From UBA7803 sp041690675 (lineage in GTDB: Bacteria; Pseudomonadota; Gammaproteobacteria; Pseudomonadales; Azotimanducaceae), in NCBI GenBank assembly GCA_041690675.1, contig JAWLGU010000001.1:62001-126000 (forward strand): DNA of 64,000 nucleotides, given 5' to 3'. Made by a program: the position numbers and the translations under genes. Below the pieces are notes generated by a model. The model was given only the letters and a program-made list of their open reading frames with translations, did not search any database and was not told where the DNA came from. Positions 34,933 to 45,500 of the stretch are shown here, piece by piece. Within the stretch, counting starts at the first letter, position 1; each line of letters starts with the position of its first letter.

Positions 34933-36402
34933 TCAAAATCCTTGATGAACCACGTCCCGGGGGATCAGCGGGTAGGCGATGCCAGACCACTTCTGCACCA
35001 CCCGGATCACCTGGCAGGCGTAGCCGAACTCGTTGTCGTACCACACGTACAGAACCACCCGGTTGTCGTTGGCGATGGTGGCGCCGCCGTCGACGATGCA
35101 GGCGTGGCGATTGCCGACGAAATCCGACGACACCACCTCCGGCGAGATCGTGTAGTCGATCTGCCGCTGCAGGTCCGAGTGCAGCGCCATGTAGCGCAGG
35201 TACTCGTTGACCTCGTCCACGGTGGTGTCCTGAGAGAGAGTCAGGTTGAGGATGGCCAGGGAGACGTTCGGGGTGGGCACCCGAATGGCGTTGCCGGTGA
35301 GCTTGCCTTCCAGCTCCGGCAGCAGCTTCACCACCGCCGAGGAAGCCCCCGTCTCGGTGATCACCATGTTCAGCGGCGCCGCCCTGCCCCGCCGGTTCTT
35401 CTTGTGATAGTTGTCGATCAGGTTCTGGTCGTTCGTGTAGGCGTGCACCGTCTCCATGTGGCCGTGGACGATGCCGAACTTGTCGTTGATCGCCTTGAGC
35501 ACAGGCACGATGGCGTTGGTGGTGCAGGATGCCGCCGCCAGGATGGTGTCATCGCCGGTGATCGCCTGGGAATTGATCCCTGCGACGATGTTCTTGATGT
35601 TGCCCTTGCCCGGCGCGGTGAGCACGACCCGCGCGGCACCCTTGCTCTTCAGGTGCCGGGCCAGCCCGGCTTCGTCCCGCCAGGCGCCCGTGTTGTCGAT
35701 GACGATGGCGTCGTGGATACCATACTGCTCGTAATCCACCTCATCCGGGGAGCCTGCGTAGAGCACCCGGATCACGTTGCCGTTGGCGATGATGCACTCG
35801 TTCTCCTCGTCGACCCGGATGGTGCCGAGGAAACTGCCGTGGACGGAGTCGCGGCGCAGCAGGCTCGCCCGCTTCACCAGATCGTCGTTGCCGCCCTTGC
35901 GCACCACGATGGCGCGGAGCCGGAGCTGCTGCCCGCTGCCGGTCTTCTCGATCAACAGCCGCGCCAGCAGCCGACCGATGCGGCCGAAACCGTAGAGCAC
36001 CACGTCCTGAGGCTTCTCCAGCGGTGGCATGTGGCGGCCGATGACCCCGGCGCACTCCTGGGTGACGAATTCCAGGGGCGAGATCTCGCGGTCGGCGGAA
36101 AGCTCCATGTAACGGGTCGCGAGCTTTCCCACGTCGATGTGGGACGGCCCCAGGTCGAGCTGCGACAGCGCCTCGATGATCGGGTAGCTCTCGAACTCGG
36201 AAAGCTCGTTCTTCGCCACCTGACGCACGTAGCGGTGGGTCTTCATGATCTGCAGCACGCTCTGGTTGTAGAGCGCGCGACCGTAGCAATACGTCACCAC
36301 GTTGCTGCGATACAGCCGGCCGATGATGGGAATCATCGCTTCGGCCAGCGCTTCCCGCTCTTTCCAGTCCGGAAAATAGTCGTCAAGGCTCGGTAGTGCC
36401 AC
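34933..36402 (-). CDS. gap: Glyceraldehyde-3-phosphate dehydrogenase, long form
   Basis: A 489-residue GAPDH with an N-terminal extension of about 125 residues before the NAD-binding motif LYGFGRIGRLLARLL. The catalytic Cys is in AAASCTTNAIVPV and the substrate loops are in NDQNLIDNYH and WYDNEFGYACQV. This long form matches the Pseudomonas PA3001 type rather than the 330-residue glycolytic enzyme. The start is GTG at 36402 after AGAGGAG. The position between nqrA and mfd is the same as in Pseudomonas, apart from the inserted genes at 36633-42547. Confidence 0.95.
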   Translation of the reverse strand: MALPSLDDYFPDWKEREALAEAMIPIIGRLYRSNVVTYCYGRALYNQSVLQIMKTHRYVRQVAKNELSEFESYPIIEALSQLDLGPSHIDVGKLATRYMELSADREISPLEFVTQECAGVIGRHMPPLEKPQDVVLYGFGRIGRLLARLLIEKTGSGQQLRLRAIVVRKGGNDDLVKRASLLRRDSVHGSFLGTIRVDEENECIIANGNVIRVLYAGSPDEVDYEQYGIHDAIVIDNTGAWRDEAGLARHLKSKGAARVVLTAPGKGNIKNIVAGINSQAITGDDTILAAASCTTNAIVPVLKAINDKFGIVHGHMETVHAYTNDQNLIDNYHKKNRRGRAAPLNMVITETGASSAVVKLLPELEGKLTGNAIRVPTPNVSLAILNLTLSQDTTVDEVNEYLRYMALHSDLQRQIDYTISPEVVSSDFVGNRHACIVDGGATIANDNRVVLYVWYDNEFGYACQVIRVVQKWSGIAYPLIPRDVVHQGF

Positions 36403-36580
36403 GGTGCTCCTCTCTTATACGGCCGGGGTCGAAGAAGGGCGCGTATTATTCAAAATTCAAGTATGCCGCCGCAAGGAAGGTTGCAGGACCTGAAGATGTA
36501 AACCGTGTGGGAGGGATTTTTGATCGGGTCGCGGCAGCGGCATCCCAGCGGGCGCCGCCGGTCAGCGGCCGCCCCTGGCG

Positions 36581-36635
36581 GAGCCGCCGGCGAGCCGCTG
36601 GCGAGCCCCTGGCGAGCCCCTGGCGAGCCCCCTCA
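36581..36635. repeat. 11-bp tandem repeat (GAGCCSCYGGC) at korB 3' end
   Basis: Five consecutive 11-bp units: GAGCCGCCGGC, GAGCCGCTGGC, GAGCCCCTGGC twice, then degenerate GAGCCCCCTCA that includes the korB stop. It occupies the gap between korB and gap (36403-36632), which otherwise contains no gene, only an AT-rich stretch near 36445-36465 that may hold the gap promoter. Confidence 0.8.
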
Positions 36636-37703
36636 GCGGAAGCCGTCGTTGATGGCCGCGAGCGCTTCGTTGCCCGGGCACAGATCCGCCTCGTCCAGAC
36701 TGTTCAGCGGCCGATGCACCGTATCGAGAATCTCGTGGCAATCCGAGGCGTCCGGGTCGACGTAGAGCAGACCCGTGACCACCTCCCCCGCCGCCTGGCG
36801 TTCCTGCACGTGGGTCAGCGCCGCCACCCGGTCGTGGGGGTCGTAGTCGTAGTCGAGCTTGAAGAGCCGCAGCACCGACCCGTCCGGCATGCGCACGTCT
36901 TCGGTGGTCCCGGGCTCGTAGTCGGCGGTGATCTCCTCGGCAGCGGCGACGTAGCCGGTGCGCAGGTAATCCGCAGCCACCACGCTCTCGCTGTGGCCCC
37001 GCACGTACTCGTAGCTCTTCGTGGAGCCGCCGTGATTGTTGAACGCCACGCACGGCGAGATCACGTCGATCAGCGCGAAGCCCCGGTGCATCAGGCCGGC
37101 CTTGATCAGCGGGACCAGCTGGCGCTTGTCGCCGGAGAAGCTGCGGGCGACGAAGCTGGCGCCGATCTGCAGCGCCATGCTCACGAGGTCGATGGGTTCG
37201 TAGAGATTGGGCTTGCCCTTCTTGCTGGTGGAGCCCTTGTCGTTGGTGGCCGAGAACTGGCCCTTGGTCAGTCCGTAGGTGCCGTTGTTGTCCACCACGT
37301 ACAGCATGTTGATGCGGCGCCGGACGATGTGGGCGAACTGCCCGAGGCCGATGGAGGCGGTGTCCCCGTCGCCGGAGATGCCGATGCAGTAGAGCTCCCG
37401 GTTCGCCAGGTTGGCCCCGGTGGCCACGGAGGGCATGCGCCCATGCACGGAGTTGAAGCCGTGAGAGCGGCTCAGGAAGTAGCTGGGCGTCTTCGACGAG
37501 CAGCCGATGCCGGAGATCTTTGCGAACCGGTGGGGCGGCAGCGACAGCTCGGCGCAGGCCTGGACGATGGCGGCGCTCACCGAGTCGTGGCCGCAGCCGG
37601 CGCACAGGGTCGATACCGGCCCTTCGTAGTCGCGCCGGGTGAGGCCCAGCTCGTTTACCGGCAGGCGCGGATGATGGACCTTGGGCTTGGCGACGAACGT
37701 CAT
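36633..37703 (-). CDS. korB: 2-oxoacid:ferredoxin oxidoreductase, beta (TPP) subunit
   Basis: A 356-residue thiamine diphosphate and [4Fe-4S] subunit. Cluster ligands are in STLCAGCGHDS, SGIGCSSKTPS and VISPCVAFNNH; the TPP/Mg motif is GISGDGDTASIGLGQ followed by DNNGTYGLTKGQFS. With the alpha subunit it decarboxylates a 2-oxoacid (2-oxoglutarate most likely, pyruvate possible) to acyl-CoA and reduces ferredoxin, or runs in reverse. The ATG overlaps the korA stop by 4 bp (ATGA). Confidence 0.93.
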   Translation of the reverse strand: MTFVAKPKVHHPRLPVNELGLTRRDYEGPVSTLCAGCGHDSVSAAIVQACAELSLPPHRFAKISGIGCSSKTPSYFLSRSHGFNSVHGRMPSVATGANLANRELYCIGISGDGDTASIGLGQFAHIVRRRINMLYVVDNNGTYGLTKGQFSATNDKGSTSKKGKPNLYEPIDLVSMALQIGASFVARSFSGDKRQLVPLIKAGLMHRGFALIDVISPCVAFNNHGGSTKSYEYVRGHSESVVAADYLRTGYVAAAEEITADYEPGTTEDVRMPDGSVLRLFKLDYDYDPHDRVAALTHVQERQAAGEVVTGLLYVDPDASDCHEILDTVHRPLNSLDEADLCPGNEALAAINDGFR

Positions 37704-39526
37704 GACTTGACCTCGGTGAGCCGCGGCAGCTTGCTCGCGGTGTAGTGCTCGGAAACCTGCCGCTGAATGGTGTCGGCGGAGATGGAGAGCCCGCCGTAGT
37801 AGCGAATCGACACCAGCCCCGCCGGATCGAGGCCGCCTTCGTTCACCAGCAGGGTCTTCATCTGAGCGTCCCGGTTCTGGTCCACCACGAACACCACTTC
37901 GTGGGTGTCGATGAAGCGGTAGACCTCCTCGCCGAAGGGGAAGCCGCGGAGCCGCATGGTGTCGAGGTGAATGCCTTCGTCGGTCAGCAGATCCAGCGCC
38001 TCCTCCATGGGCAGCGCGCTGGTGCCGTAGTAGATGATGCCGGCGTGCTTGCCGGTGTCGCGAATCTCGGCCTTGGGCACCAGGGTGGCTGCTGTGCGCC
38101 ACTTGAGCTCCAGACGCTCCATGTTGCGCACGTAGGCCTCGGGCGACTCCGTGTACGCGGCGAACTCGTCCCGGGACGTGCCGCGGGTGAAGAAAGCGCC
38201 TTTGTCCGGGTGTGTGCCCGGATAGGTGCGGTAGCCGATGCCGTCGCCGTCCAGGTCCAGATAGCGCCCCCACCGTTCCACCGACTCCAGGGCATCGGCG
38301 TCCAGCACTTTGCCCCGGTCGTAGCGGCGCTGGTCGTCCCACTCCAGCGGCTCGCTCAGGTTGTCGTTCATGCCCAGCTCGAGATCGCTCATGACGATCA
38401 CCGGCGTCTGCAGCCGATCCGCCAGGTCCAGCGCCTGCGCCGCGAAGTCGAAGCACTCCCGCGGCGTGGCCGGGAACAGCAGCACGTGCTTGGTATCGCC
38501 GTGGGAGGCATAGGCCGCGGCGAGCAGATCCGCCTGCTGGGTGCGGGTGGGCATGCCCGTGGATGGGCCGGCCCGCTGCACGTCGATGAGCACCGCCGGG
38601 ATCTCGGCGAAGTAGGCGAGCCCCAGGAACTCGGTCATCAGCGAGATGCCCGGGCCGCTGGTGGCGGTGAACGCCCGGGCGCCGTTCCAGGCCGCGCCGA
38701 TGACGACGCCGATGGCCGACAGCTCGTCCTCGGCCTGGACGATGGCGTACTTGCGCTCACCGGTGTCCTTGTCGATGCGCAGCCGCTCGGCATAACGCTC
38801 GAAGGCTTCCGCCACCGAGGTGGACGGGGTGATGGGATACCACGCGCAGACCGTGGCGCCACCGTACAGCGCGCCCAGGGCCGCCGCGGTGTTGCCGTCG
38901 ATCATGATGCGATCGCCAACCTCCTCGGTGCGCCGCACCTGGAACTTGAGCGGGCACTCCAGGTATTCGCGGGCGTAATTGCGGCCGATCTCCAGGGCAT
39001 GGATGTTGGGTCGGATCAGCGCGTCCTTGCCCTTGTACTGGGTGGAGACCATGCCGGTGATGACGTCGAACTCGATGTTCAGAAGCGCCGCGAGGGCTCC
39101 CAGGTAGGTGATGTTCTTGAACAGCCCCCGCTGCTTGGGATCGTCGTACTCCGAAAGCAGCAGGGTCGAGATCGGAATGCCGATCTCGGTGACGTCGGAG
39201 CGCCTGAGCTCCCGCGCCAGCGGCTTCGAGTTGTCGTAGAGCAGGTAGCCGCCGGGGTTGATGGCGGCAACGTCCTCGGGGTAGGTCTCCGCGTTCATGG
39301 CCACCATGATGTCCACGCCCTCGCGGCGGCCCAGGTAGCCGGCCTCGTTCACCCGCACCTCGAACCAGGTGGGCAGCCCCTGGATGTTGGAGGGAAAGAT
39401 GTTGCGGGTGGACACGGGAATACCCATCCGGAACAGCGCCTTGGCGAACATGCCGTTGGCGCTGGCCGAGCCCGAGCCGTTGACGTTGGCGAAACGGATG
39501 ACGAAATCGTTGTAGATGATGCTCAT
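37700..39526 (-). CDS. korA: 2-oxoacid:ferredoxin oxidoreductase, fused gamma-alpha subunit
   Basis: 608 residues. The N-terminal gamma domain (about 1-185, FANVNGSGSASANGMFAKA) is fused to the alpha domain, with CAWYPITPSTSVAEAFE for 2-oxoacid/CoA binding, FTATSGPGISLMTEFLG and GPSTGMPTRTQQADL. The C-terminal domain II ends in VVFVVDQNRDAQMKTLL. The gamma-alpha fusion is typical of the KorAB type that works in aerobes. It starts directly after the upstream FAD-enzyme stop (no gap). Confidence 0.93.
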   Translation of the reverse strand: MSIIYNDFVIRFANVNGSGSASANGMFAKALFRMGIPVSTRNIFPSNIQGLPTWFEVRVNEAGYLGRREGVDIMVAMNAETYPEDVAAINPGGYLLYDNSKPLARELRRSDVTEIGIPISTLLLSEYDDPKQRGLFKNITYLGALAALLNIEFDVITGMVSTQYKGKDALIRPNIHALEIGRNYAREYLECPLKFQVRRTEEVGDRIMIDGNTAAALGALYGGATVCAWYPITPSTSVAEAFERYAERLRIDKDTGERKYAIVQAEDELSAIGVVIGAAWNGARAFTATSGPGISLMTEFLGLAYFAEIPAVLIDVQRAGPSTGMPTRTQQADLLAAAYASHGDTKHVLLFPATPRECFDFAAQALDLADRLQTPVIVMSDLELGMNDNLSEPLEWDDQRRYDRGKVLDADALESVERWGRYLDLDGDGIGYRTYPGTHPDKGAFFTRGTSRDEFAAYTESPEAYVRNMERLELKWRTAATLVPKAEIRDTGKHAGIIYYGTSALPMEEALDLLTDEGIHLDTMRLRGFPFGEEVYRFIDTHEVVFVVDQNRDAQMKTLLVNEGGLDPAGLVSIRYYGGLSISADTIQRQVSEHYTASKLPRLTEVKS

Positions 39527-41305
39527 TTACGCGTAAGACCCGAGCTGCGGCACGTGAATGATGGATTTCTGCATGTCCCACGCGTTGGTAGGACAGCGCT
39601 CGGCGCACAGGCCGCAGTGCACGCACACGTCCTCGTCCTTCACCATGACCCGGCCGGTGCCGAGCTCGCCGGAGACGTAGATCTCCTGGTCGGGGTTCAG
39701 CGCCGGCGCCTTCAGCCGCTGCCGCAGTTCCTCCTCTTCGGCGTTGTCGATGAAGGAGATGCAGTCCATGGGGCAGATGTCCACGCAGGCGTCGCACTCG
39801 ATGCACAGGCTGTCGGTGAACACCGTCTGCACGTCGCAGTTGAGGCAGCGCTGGGCCTCCCGGGCCCCCAGCTCGCGGTCAAAGCCGAGTTCTACCTCCA
39901 CCCGGAGGTTGGACAGCGCCTTCTCCTTGTCGACGTGGGGCACCAGGTAGCGCCTCGACGGGTCGTGCTGACTGTCGTAGCTCCACTCGTGCATGCCCAT
40001 CTTGGTGCTCAGCAGGTTCACCCCCTCCCCGGGACGGTCGCGCTTGACGTCATCGCCCTGCAGGAACAGATGAATGGAGATGGCCGCCTTGTGGGCGTGG
40101 GCGGAGGCCCAGATGATGTTCTCCGGACCGAAGGCCGCGTCGCCGCCGAAGAACACCTGGGGGTTGCTGGACTGCAGGGTGTCGGGGTCGAGCACCGGGC
40201 AGTCCCATTTGTCGAAGTCGATGCCGATGTCACGCTCGATCCACGGGCAGTGGTTCTCCTGGCCGATGGCCATGAGCACGTGGTCGCACGCCATGAACTC
40301 GGTCTTCCCGGTGGGCTCGTAGCGCAGCCGTCCGTCCTCGCCCTTTACCGGAACCACTACGTCGAACACGATGCCTTTGAGCTTGCCGTTCTCGTGGACG
40401 AACTCCCTCGGCGGCCGGTTGTTGACGATGGGGATGCCCTCGCTCATGGCATCCTCCTTCTCCCACTCCGATGCCTTCATCACCTCGAAGGCCGAGCGCA
40501 CCACCACGGTGACGCTCTCGGCACCGAGGCGGCGGGCCGTGCGGCAGCAGTCCATGGCAGTGTTGCCGCCACCGAGCACGATGACCTTGCCTTCGATGGC
40601 GGTGGTGTGACCGAAGGCGACGCTGGCCAGCCAGTCGATGCCGATGGACACGTGGGCGTCCACCTCGCGGCGGCCCGGCAGATCCAGATCCCGGCCCCGG
40701 GGAGCGCCGGTGCCGACGAAGTAGGCATCGAACCCCTGGTCCAGCATCTCCTTCATGCTGGTGACCTCGTGGCCGAAGTGGCACTCCACCCCCATCCCGA
40801 GAATCAGGTTCACCTCCTCCTCGAGCACGTCCGCCGGCAGCCGGAACGCCGGAATCTGCGTGCGCATCATGCCGCCGCCGAAGGGGTCCTTCTCGAACAG
40901 GTGCACCTCGTAGCCGTGAGGCAGCAGATCCCGCGCCACCGCCAGCGATGCCGGTCCGGCACCCAGGAGAGCAACCTTCTTGCCGTTCTTCTGCTTCGGT
41001 ACCCGGGGCAGGTACGGGGTGATGTCACCCTTGTTGTCGGCAGCTACCCGCTTGAGGCGGCATATGGCGACAGGTTTTTCTTCCGTGCGTACTCGCCGGC
41101 AGGCCGGCTCGCAGGGCCGGTCGCAGGTCCGCCCCAGGATCCCGGGGAAGACGTTGGAGTCCCAGTTGAGCATGTACGCTTCCGTGTACCGCTCCTCGGC
41201 GATGAGACGAATGTACTCGGGGACCGGCGTATGGGCGGGACAAGCCCACTGACAATCCACCACCTTGTGGAAGTAACTCGGGTCTGAAATATTCGTTGGC
41301 TTCAT
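39527..41305 (-). CDS. GltD-like FAD oxidoreductase with C-terminal 2x[4Fe-4S] ferredoxin domain
   Basis: 592 residues. The N-terminal GltD-type cluster ligands are CQWACPAHTPVPEYI and CDRPCEPACRR. Then follow an FAD Rossmann fold (VALLGAGPASLAVARDL) and an NAD(P) fold (VIVLGGGNTAMDCCRTARRL). The C-terminus has CIECDACVDICPMDC and CVHCGLCAERCPTNAW, two [4Fe-4S] clusters. As first gene of the operon with korAB it can move electrons between NAD(P)H and the KOR clusters without a free ferredoxin. This is inferred from domains and operon structure. Confidence 0.9.
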   Translation of the reverse strand: MKPTNISDPSYFHKVVDCQWACPAHTPVPEYIRLIAEERYTEAYMLNWDSNVFPGILGRTCDRPCEPACRRVRTEEKPVAICRLKRVAADNKGDITPYLPRVPKQKNGKKVALLGAGPASLAVARDLLPHGYEVHLFEKDPFGGGMMRTQIPAFRLPADVLEEEVNLILGMGVECHFGHEVTSMKEMLDQGFDAYFVGTGAPRGRDLDLPGRREVDAHVSIGIDWLASVAFGHTTAIEGKVIVLGGGNTAMDCCRTARRLGAESVTVVVRSAFEVMKASEWEKEDAMSEGIPIVNNRPPREFVHENGKLKGIVFDVVVPVKGEDGRLRYEPTGKTEFMACDHVLMAIGQENHCPWIERDIGIDFDKWDCPVLDPDTLQSSNPQVFFGGDAAFGPENIIWASAHAHKAAISIHLFLQGDDVKRDRPGEGVNLLSTKMGMHEWSYDSQHDPSRRYLVPHVDKEKALSNLRVEVELGFDRELGAREAQRCLNCDVQTVFTDSLCIECDACVDICPMDCISFIDNAEEEELRQRLKAPALNPDQEIYVSGELGTGRVMVKDEDVCVHCGLCAERCPTNAWDMQKSIIHVPQLGSYA

Positions 41306-41407
41306 AAATCAAGCCGGCGCGGCTCCCTGAGTAGAATCCATTTTAATCGTGGAACTGTAACCCGCCGAGCTCCACGGTGCCAAGCGCGTGCCAATCTTTC
41401 CGCTCAC

Positions 41408-42547
41408 TCAGCGGCGCGGCATGGCGCCGAGCTCCGTGACCCCGGGGAAACGGCTCAGCACGTCCATGCCCAGCAGACCGTCGACCCCGTCGGGCAGCGG
41501 GTGATCGAGCACCAGCACCGTGAGGGTCTGCAGCTCCAGGGGCCCCACCCGGAAGCCGTGGAGCTCCAGGACGGGCGCCTCGATCAGCCCAGCCGCCGTC
41601 CGCACACGGACGCGCCGGCCCGTGGGCGTCGCGCCCACAGCCGCCACCCGCGCCCGGGCGATGGCCGTCGTGCTGGCGCCGGTATCCACCAGCAGGCGTA
41701 GCGCTGCGCCCCCGGCCCAGGCCTGCACGTGGAGCCCGCCGTCGTCGTGCTCGAGAGGCAACCCGGTGCGGGCCAGCCTGATCTCCGCCGCCAGATCCGA
41801 CAGCTCTTCCGGATCCACCCCCACCACGCCGGTCTCGCTCAGCGTCCGCTCCGCCTCCTCTACCCCACCCGCTCTGAGCAGCCAGTGGGCCAGCCGCAGC
41901 CGGTGGCCGTCGAAGCCCGGATCCCGCGCCACGAGATCGCGAAAGAATCGCACCAGGCCGCTCACGTCCTGGCGGTTGGCGAGCTGACTCTCCTGCACGT
42001 TCACCACCAGCCGCAGTGCGTCCCGCGCCCGCTGCACCATCGTGGGGTCGTCGGCGAATTGCAGCAGCTCGAGCAGCGGCTCCAGAGCATCCAGCAACCG
42101 CCCCTGCATCTGCCGGAGATCCGCCTGCAGCAGCAACGCCTCGGCGTCGTGAGGATTGGCCGCGAGATAGTCGAGCAGCGCCGTTTCCGCTGCCGCGGCA
42201 CGGCCCTCGCGCCCCTGGTCCCGCAGCCGCCCGAGCAGGCGCGCTCGCAGCGCGGCGGCGCCTTCGCGGTCGCCCGCCCGAACCATCGCCTCCAGCCGAG
42301 CCATGGCAGCGGGCCAGGATTCCGGCTGAGCCGGCGGCACGCCGGCCGGCGCTGACTCCTGCGTCATCGAGGGCGGTCTCTCGCGCGCAATCCACGCCTC
42401 GCCGCCGCCGTCGGGCGGAGAGGATGACCCCACCCAGAGCCCCAGAAGGAACGCCAGGGCGGTGGTCGTTGACCAAAGGATGTGTCTCACCCGCCGGCGA
42501 CTCCGCAACAGCAGCCTGCTGGCGTAGAATACCCGGCCTTCCACCAA
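41408..42547 (-). CDS. Membrane-anchored retropepsin-like aspartic protease with helical repeat region
   Basis: 379 residues. One N-terminal TM (about residues 22-42, HILWSTTTALAFLLGLWVGS) after a basic cytoplasmic start. A periplasmic helical, TPR-like middle (70-245) precedes a C-terminal single-lobe aspartic protease domain with LRLLVDTGASTTAIARA (active Asp) and the closing GLLGMDVLSRF. These clan AA proteins act as dimers. The C-terminal strand after GMD is shorter than I expect, so a late frameshift is possible. It is divergent from mfd with 41 bp between starts. Confidence 0.85.
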   Translation of the reverse strand: MVEGRVFYASRLLLRSRRRVRHILWSTTTALAFLLGLWVGSSSPPDGGGEAWIARERPPSMTQESAPAGVPPAQPESWPAAMARLEAMVRAGDREGAAALRARLLGRLRDQGREGRAAAAETALLDYLAANPHDAEALLLQADLRQMQGRLLDALEPLLELLQFADDPTMVQRARDALRLVVNVQESQLANRQDVSGLVRFFRDLVARDPGFDGHRLRLAHWLLRAGGVEEAERTLSETGVVGVDPEELSDLAAEIRLARTGLPLEHDDGGLHVQAWAGGAALRLLVDTGASTTAIARARVAAVGATPTGRRVRVRTAAGLIEAPVLELHGFRVGPLELQTLTVLVLDHPLPDGVDGLLGMDVLSRFPGVTELGAMPRR

Positions 42548-42588
42548 CCCTGCGAGGATCGTCGCCGACTCGCCTCGAGCCCTGCCAG

Positions 42589-45500
42589 ATGAATCGAACC
42601 AGTCAGATGCCCGAATCGCGCAATCCGTTCCACCCGCCCGCTCCGCCCGGGGCCGGGCAGCGCAGCCAATGGCAGCACCTGCACGCGGGCGCGGCGGGGC
42701 TGGCCATCGCCCGTGCCGCCGCCGGGCATTCCGGCCTCACGGTGGTGGTCGCCCGGGACACCACCTCGGCGCAGCGCTGGGTGCGAGAGCTGGAGTTCTA
42801 CGGCGGGGACCTGCCATGCCTGCAGTTTCCCGACTGGGAGACTCTGGCCTACGACGCGTTCTCCCCTCACCAGGACATCGTCTCCGAGCGCCTCACCACC
42901 CTGAAGACCCTGCGCTCCTTCACCGACCGCGTCGCCGAACCGACCCTGCTGGTGGTTCCGGTGCAGACCCTGCTGCAACGGGTGGTTCCACCCAGCTACG
43001 TGGACGGCTACACCATGCAGCTGGCCGTCGGTCAGCGCTACGACATCGACGTCGAGCGGCGGCGCCTGGAATCCGCGGGCTACGTGGCGGTGGACACCGT
43101 CACCGGCCACGGCGAGTTCGCCGTCCGCGGCTCGCTCATGGACGTGTTCCCCATGGGATCCGAGACGCCGCTGCGGGTGGACCTGTTCGACGACGAGATC
43201 GAGAGCCTGCGCACCTTCGATCCGGAGACCCAGCGGACCCTGGAGCGGGTGGAGCGGATGACCTTGCTGCCGGCCCGGGAATTTCCTTTCGACGACGCGG
43301 CCATCGCCCGCTTCAGGGACCACTGGCACAACACCTTCAACGTGGACGTGCGCCGTGCCAGCATCTATCAGGACGTGAGCCACCGCATTCCCCCGGGGGG
43401 CGTGGAGTACTACCTGCCCTTCTTCTTCGGCGAGCTCGCTACGTTGTTCGACTACCTGCCGCCCAACACCCTGGTGGCGGAAGACGCCGGGGTGGCGGGG
43501 GCCGGCGAGCACTTCCTGGAGGAGGTGGCGCAGCGCTACGAGAATCTGCGTCACGACGTGGAACGCCCCATCCTGCCGCCGGAGCGGCTGTACCTGCGCC
43601 AGGAGGAGCTGAACCAGGGGCTGAAGCGTCACGGCCGCATCCAGCTCAACCAGGACGGCCGCCATCCGGTGCGCTTCGACGCCCGGCCCATGCCGGAGCT
43701 GCAGGCGAACCCCCGGGCCCGGGAACCGGCGCAGGCACTGACCCGCTTCCTCACCGCCACCCCCGGCCGCACCCTGTTCGTGGCGGACACCGCCGGGCGT
43801 CGCGAAGTGTTCTGGGAATTCCTGAGCCGCGTGGGCATCCAGCCGAAGGAGGTGGAGGACTTCCAGGCATTCCTGGACGCCGACGCCGACGCCTGCATTG
43901 CCATCGCGCCGCTGGACGAGGGCCTCTCGGCCCCGGGTGTGCGGGTGGTCACCGAGAGCGAGGTCTTCGGCCACCAGGTTCAGGAGCGGCGGGCCCGGGC
44001 GACCCGGGTGCAGGACCCGGAGCAGATCATCCGGAACCTCACCGAGCTCTCCGTGGGCGAGCCGGTGGTTCACATCGAGCACGGCATCGGCCGTTATCTG
44101 GGACTGCAGACACTTTCGATCGACGGCACCCCCCACGAGTTCCTCACCCTGGAGTACGCCGACCAGGCCAAGCTCTACGTGCCGGTGACGTCGCTGCATC
44201 TCATCAGCCGCTACGCCGGCGCCGAGGAAGGCCATGCCCCCCTTCACCGGCTGGGCTCGGATCAGTGGGAGAAGGCCAAGCGGCGGGCCGCGGAGAAGGC
44301 CTACGACGTGGCGGCGGAGCTGCTGAACATCTACGCCCGACGCGAAGCCAACCCGCGCTACCGCTTCAGCGACCCGGAGGAGGATTACCAACGCTTCGCG
44401 GAGCGGTTCCCCTTCGAGCTGACCCTGGACCAGCGCCAGGCCATCGACGAGGTGATCGGCGACCTCTGCTCCGACCGTGCCACCGACCGGCTCATCTGCG
44501 GCGACGTGGGCTTCGGCAAGACGGAAGTCGCCATGCGTGCCGCCTTCGTAGCGGTGCAGAGCGGCAAGCAGGTGGCGGTGCTGGTACCCACCACGCTCCT
44601 CGCCCAGCAGCACTACGATACCTTCCGCGACCGATTCGCGGACTGGCCCGTGCAGATCGAGTCGTTGTCGCGGATGCGCTCGGACAGCGAGGTTCGGGAG
44701 GTGGCGCAGCGCATGGCCAGCGGCCGGGCCGACATCGTCATCGGCACCCACAAGCTGCTCGGCCAGGCCAAGGAGTTCCGCGATCTGGGACTGGTGATCA
44801 TCGATGAGGAACACCGCTTCGGCGTGCGCCAGAAGGAGCGGCTGAAGGCTCTGCGCGCCGAGGTGGACGTGCTCACCCTCACCGCCACGCCCATACCGCG
44901 CACCTTGAACATGGCCATGAGCGGCCTGCGCGACCTCTCCATCATCGCCACCCCGCCGGCGCGACGGCTCTCCATCAAGACCTTCGTCATGGAGAAGCGG
45001 CGCCACGTGATTCAGGAAGCCATCAGCCGGGAGCTCATGCGCGGCGGTCAGGTGTTCTACCTGCACAACGAGGTGAAGACCATCGAGGCGGTGGCCCAGG
45101 AGCTTGCGGAGTGGGTGCCGGAGGCCCGCATCGGCGTGGGACACGGACAGATGCCGAAGCGCGAGCTGGAGCGGGTGATGAACGACTTCTACCACCGCCA
45201 GCTCAACCTGCTGGTCTGCACCACCATCATCGAGAATGGCATCGACGTGCCCAACGCCAACACCATCGTCATCGACCGGGCGGACCGCTTCGGGCTCGCC
45301 CAGCTCCACCAGCTGCGGGGGCGGGTGGGACGCTCACACCGCCAGGCCTACGCCTATCTGCTGACGCCCCACCCCAAGGCCATGACCCCGGATTCAGTGA
45401 AGCGCCTCGAGGCCATCGAGGCGGCGGGTGAGCTCGGAGTCGGTTTCACCCTCGCCACCCACGACCTGGAGATCCGCGGTGCCGGAGAACTGCTCGGCGA

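Noticed and set aside
37745..41287. 1180-residue forward ORF antisense to korA and the flavoprotein
   Set aside because: It lies exactly opposite conserved genes and has the His/Gly/Val-rich composition of a GC-rich shadow frame, with no recognisable domain.
42487..45309. 940-residue reverse ORF antisense to mfd
   Set aside because: It is the shadow of mfd; composition is repetitive and no motif is seen.
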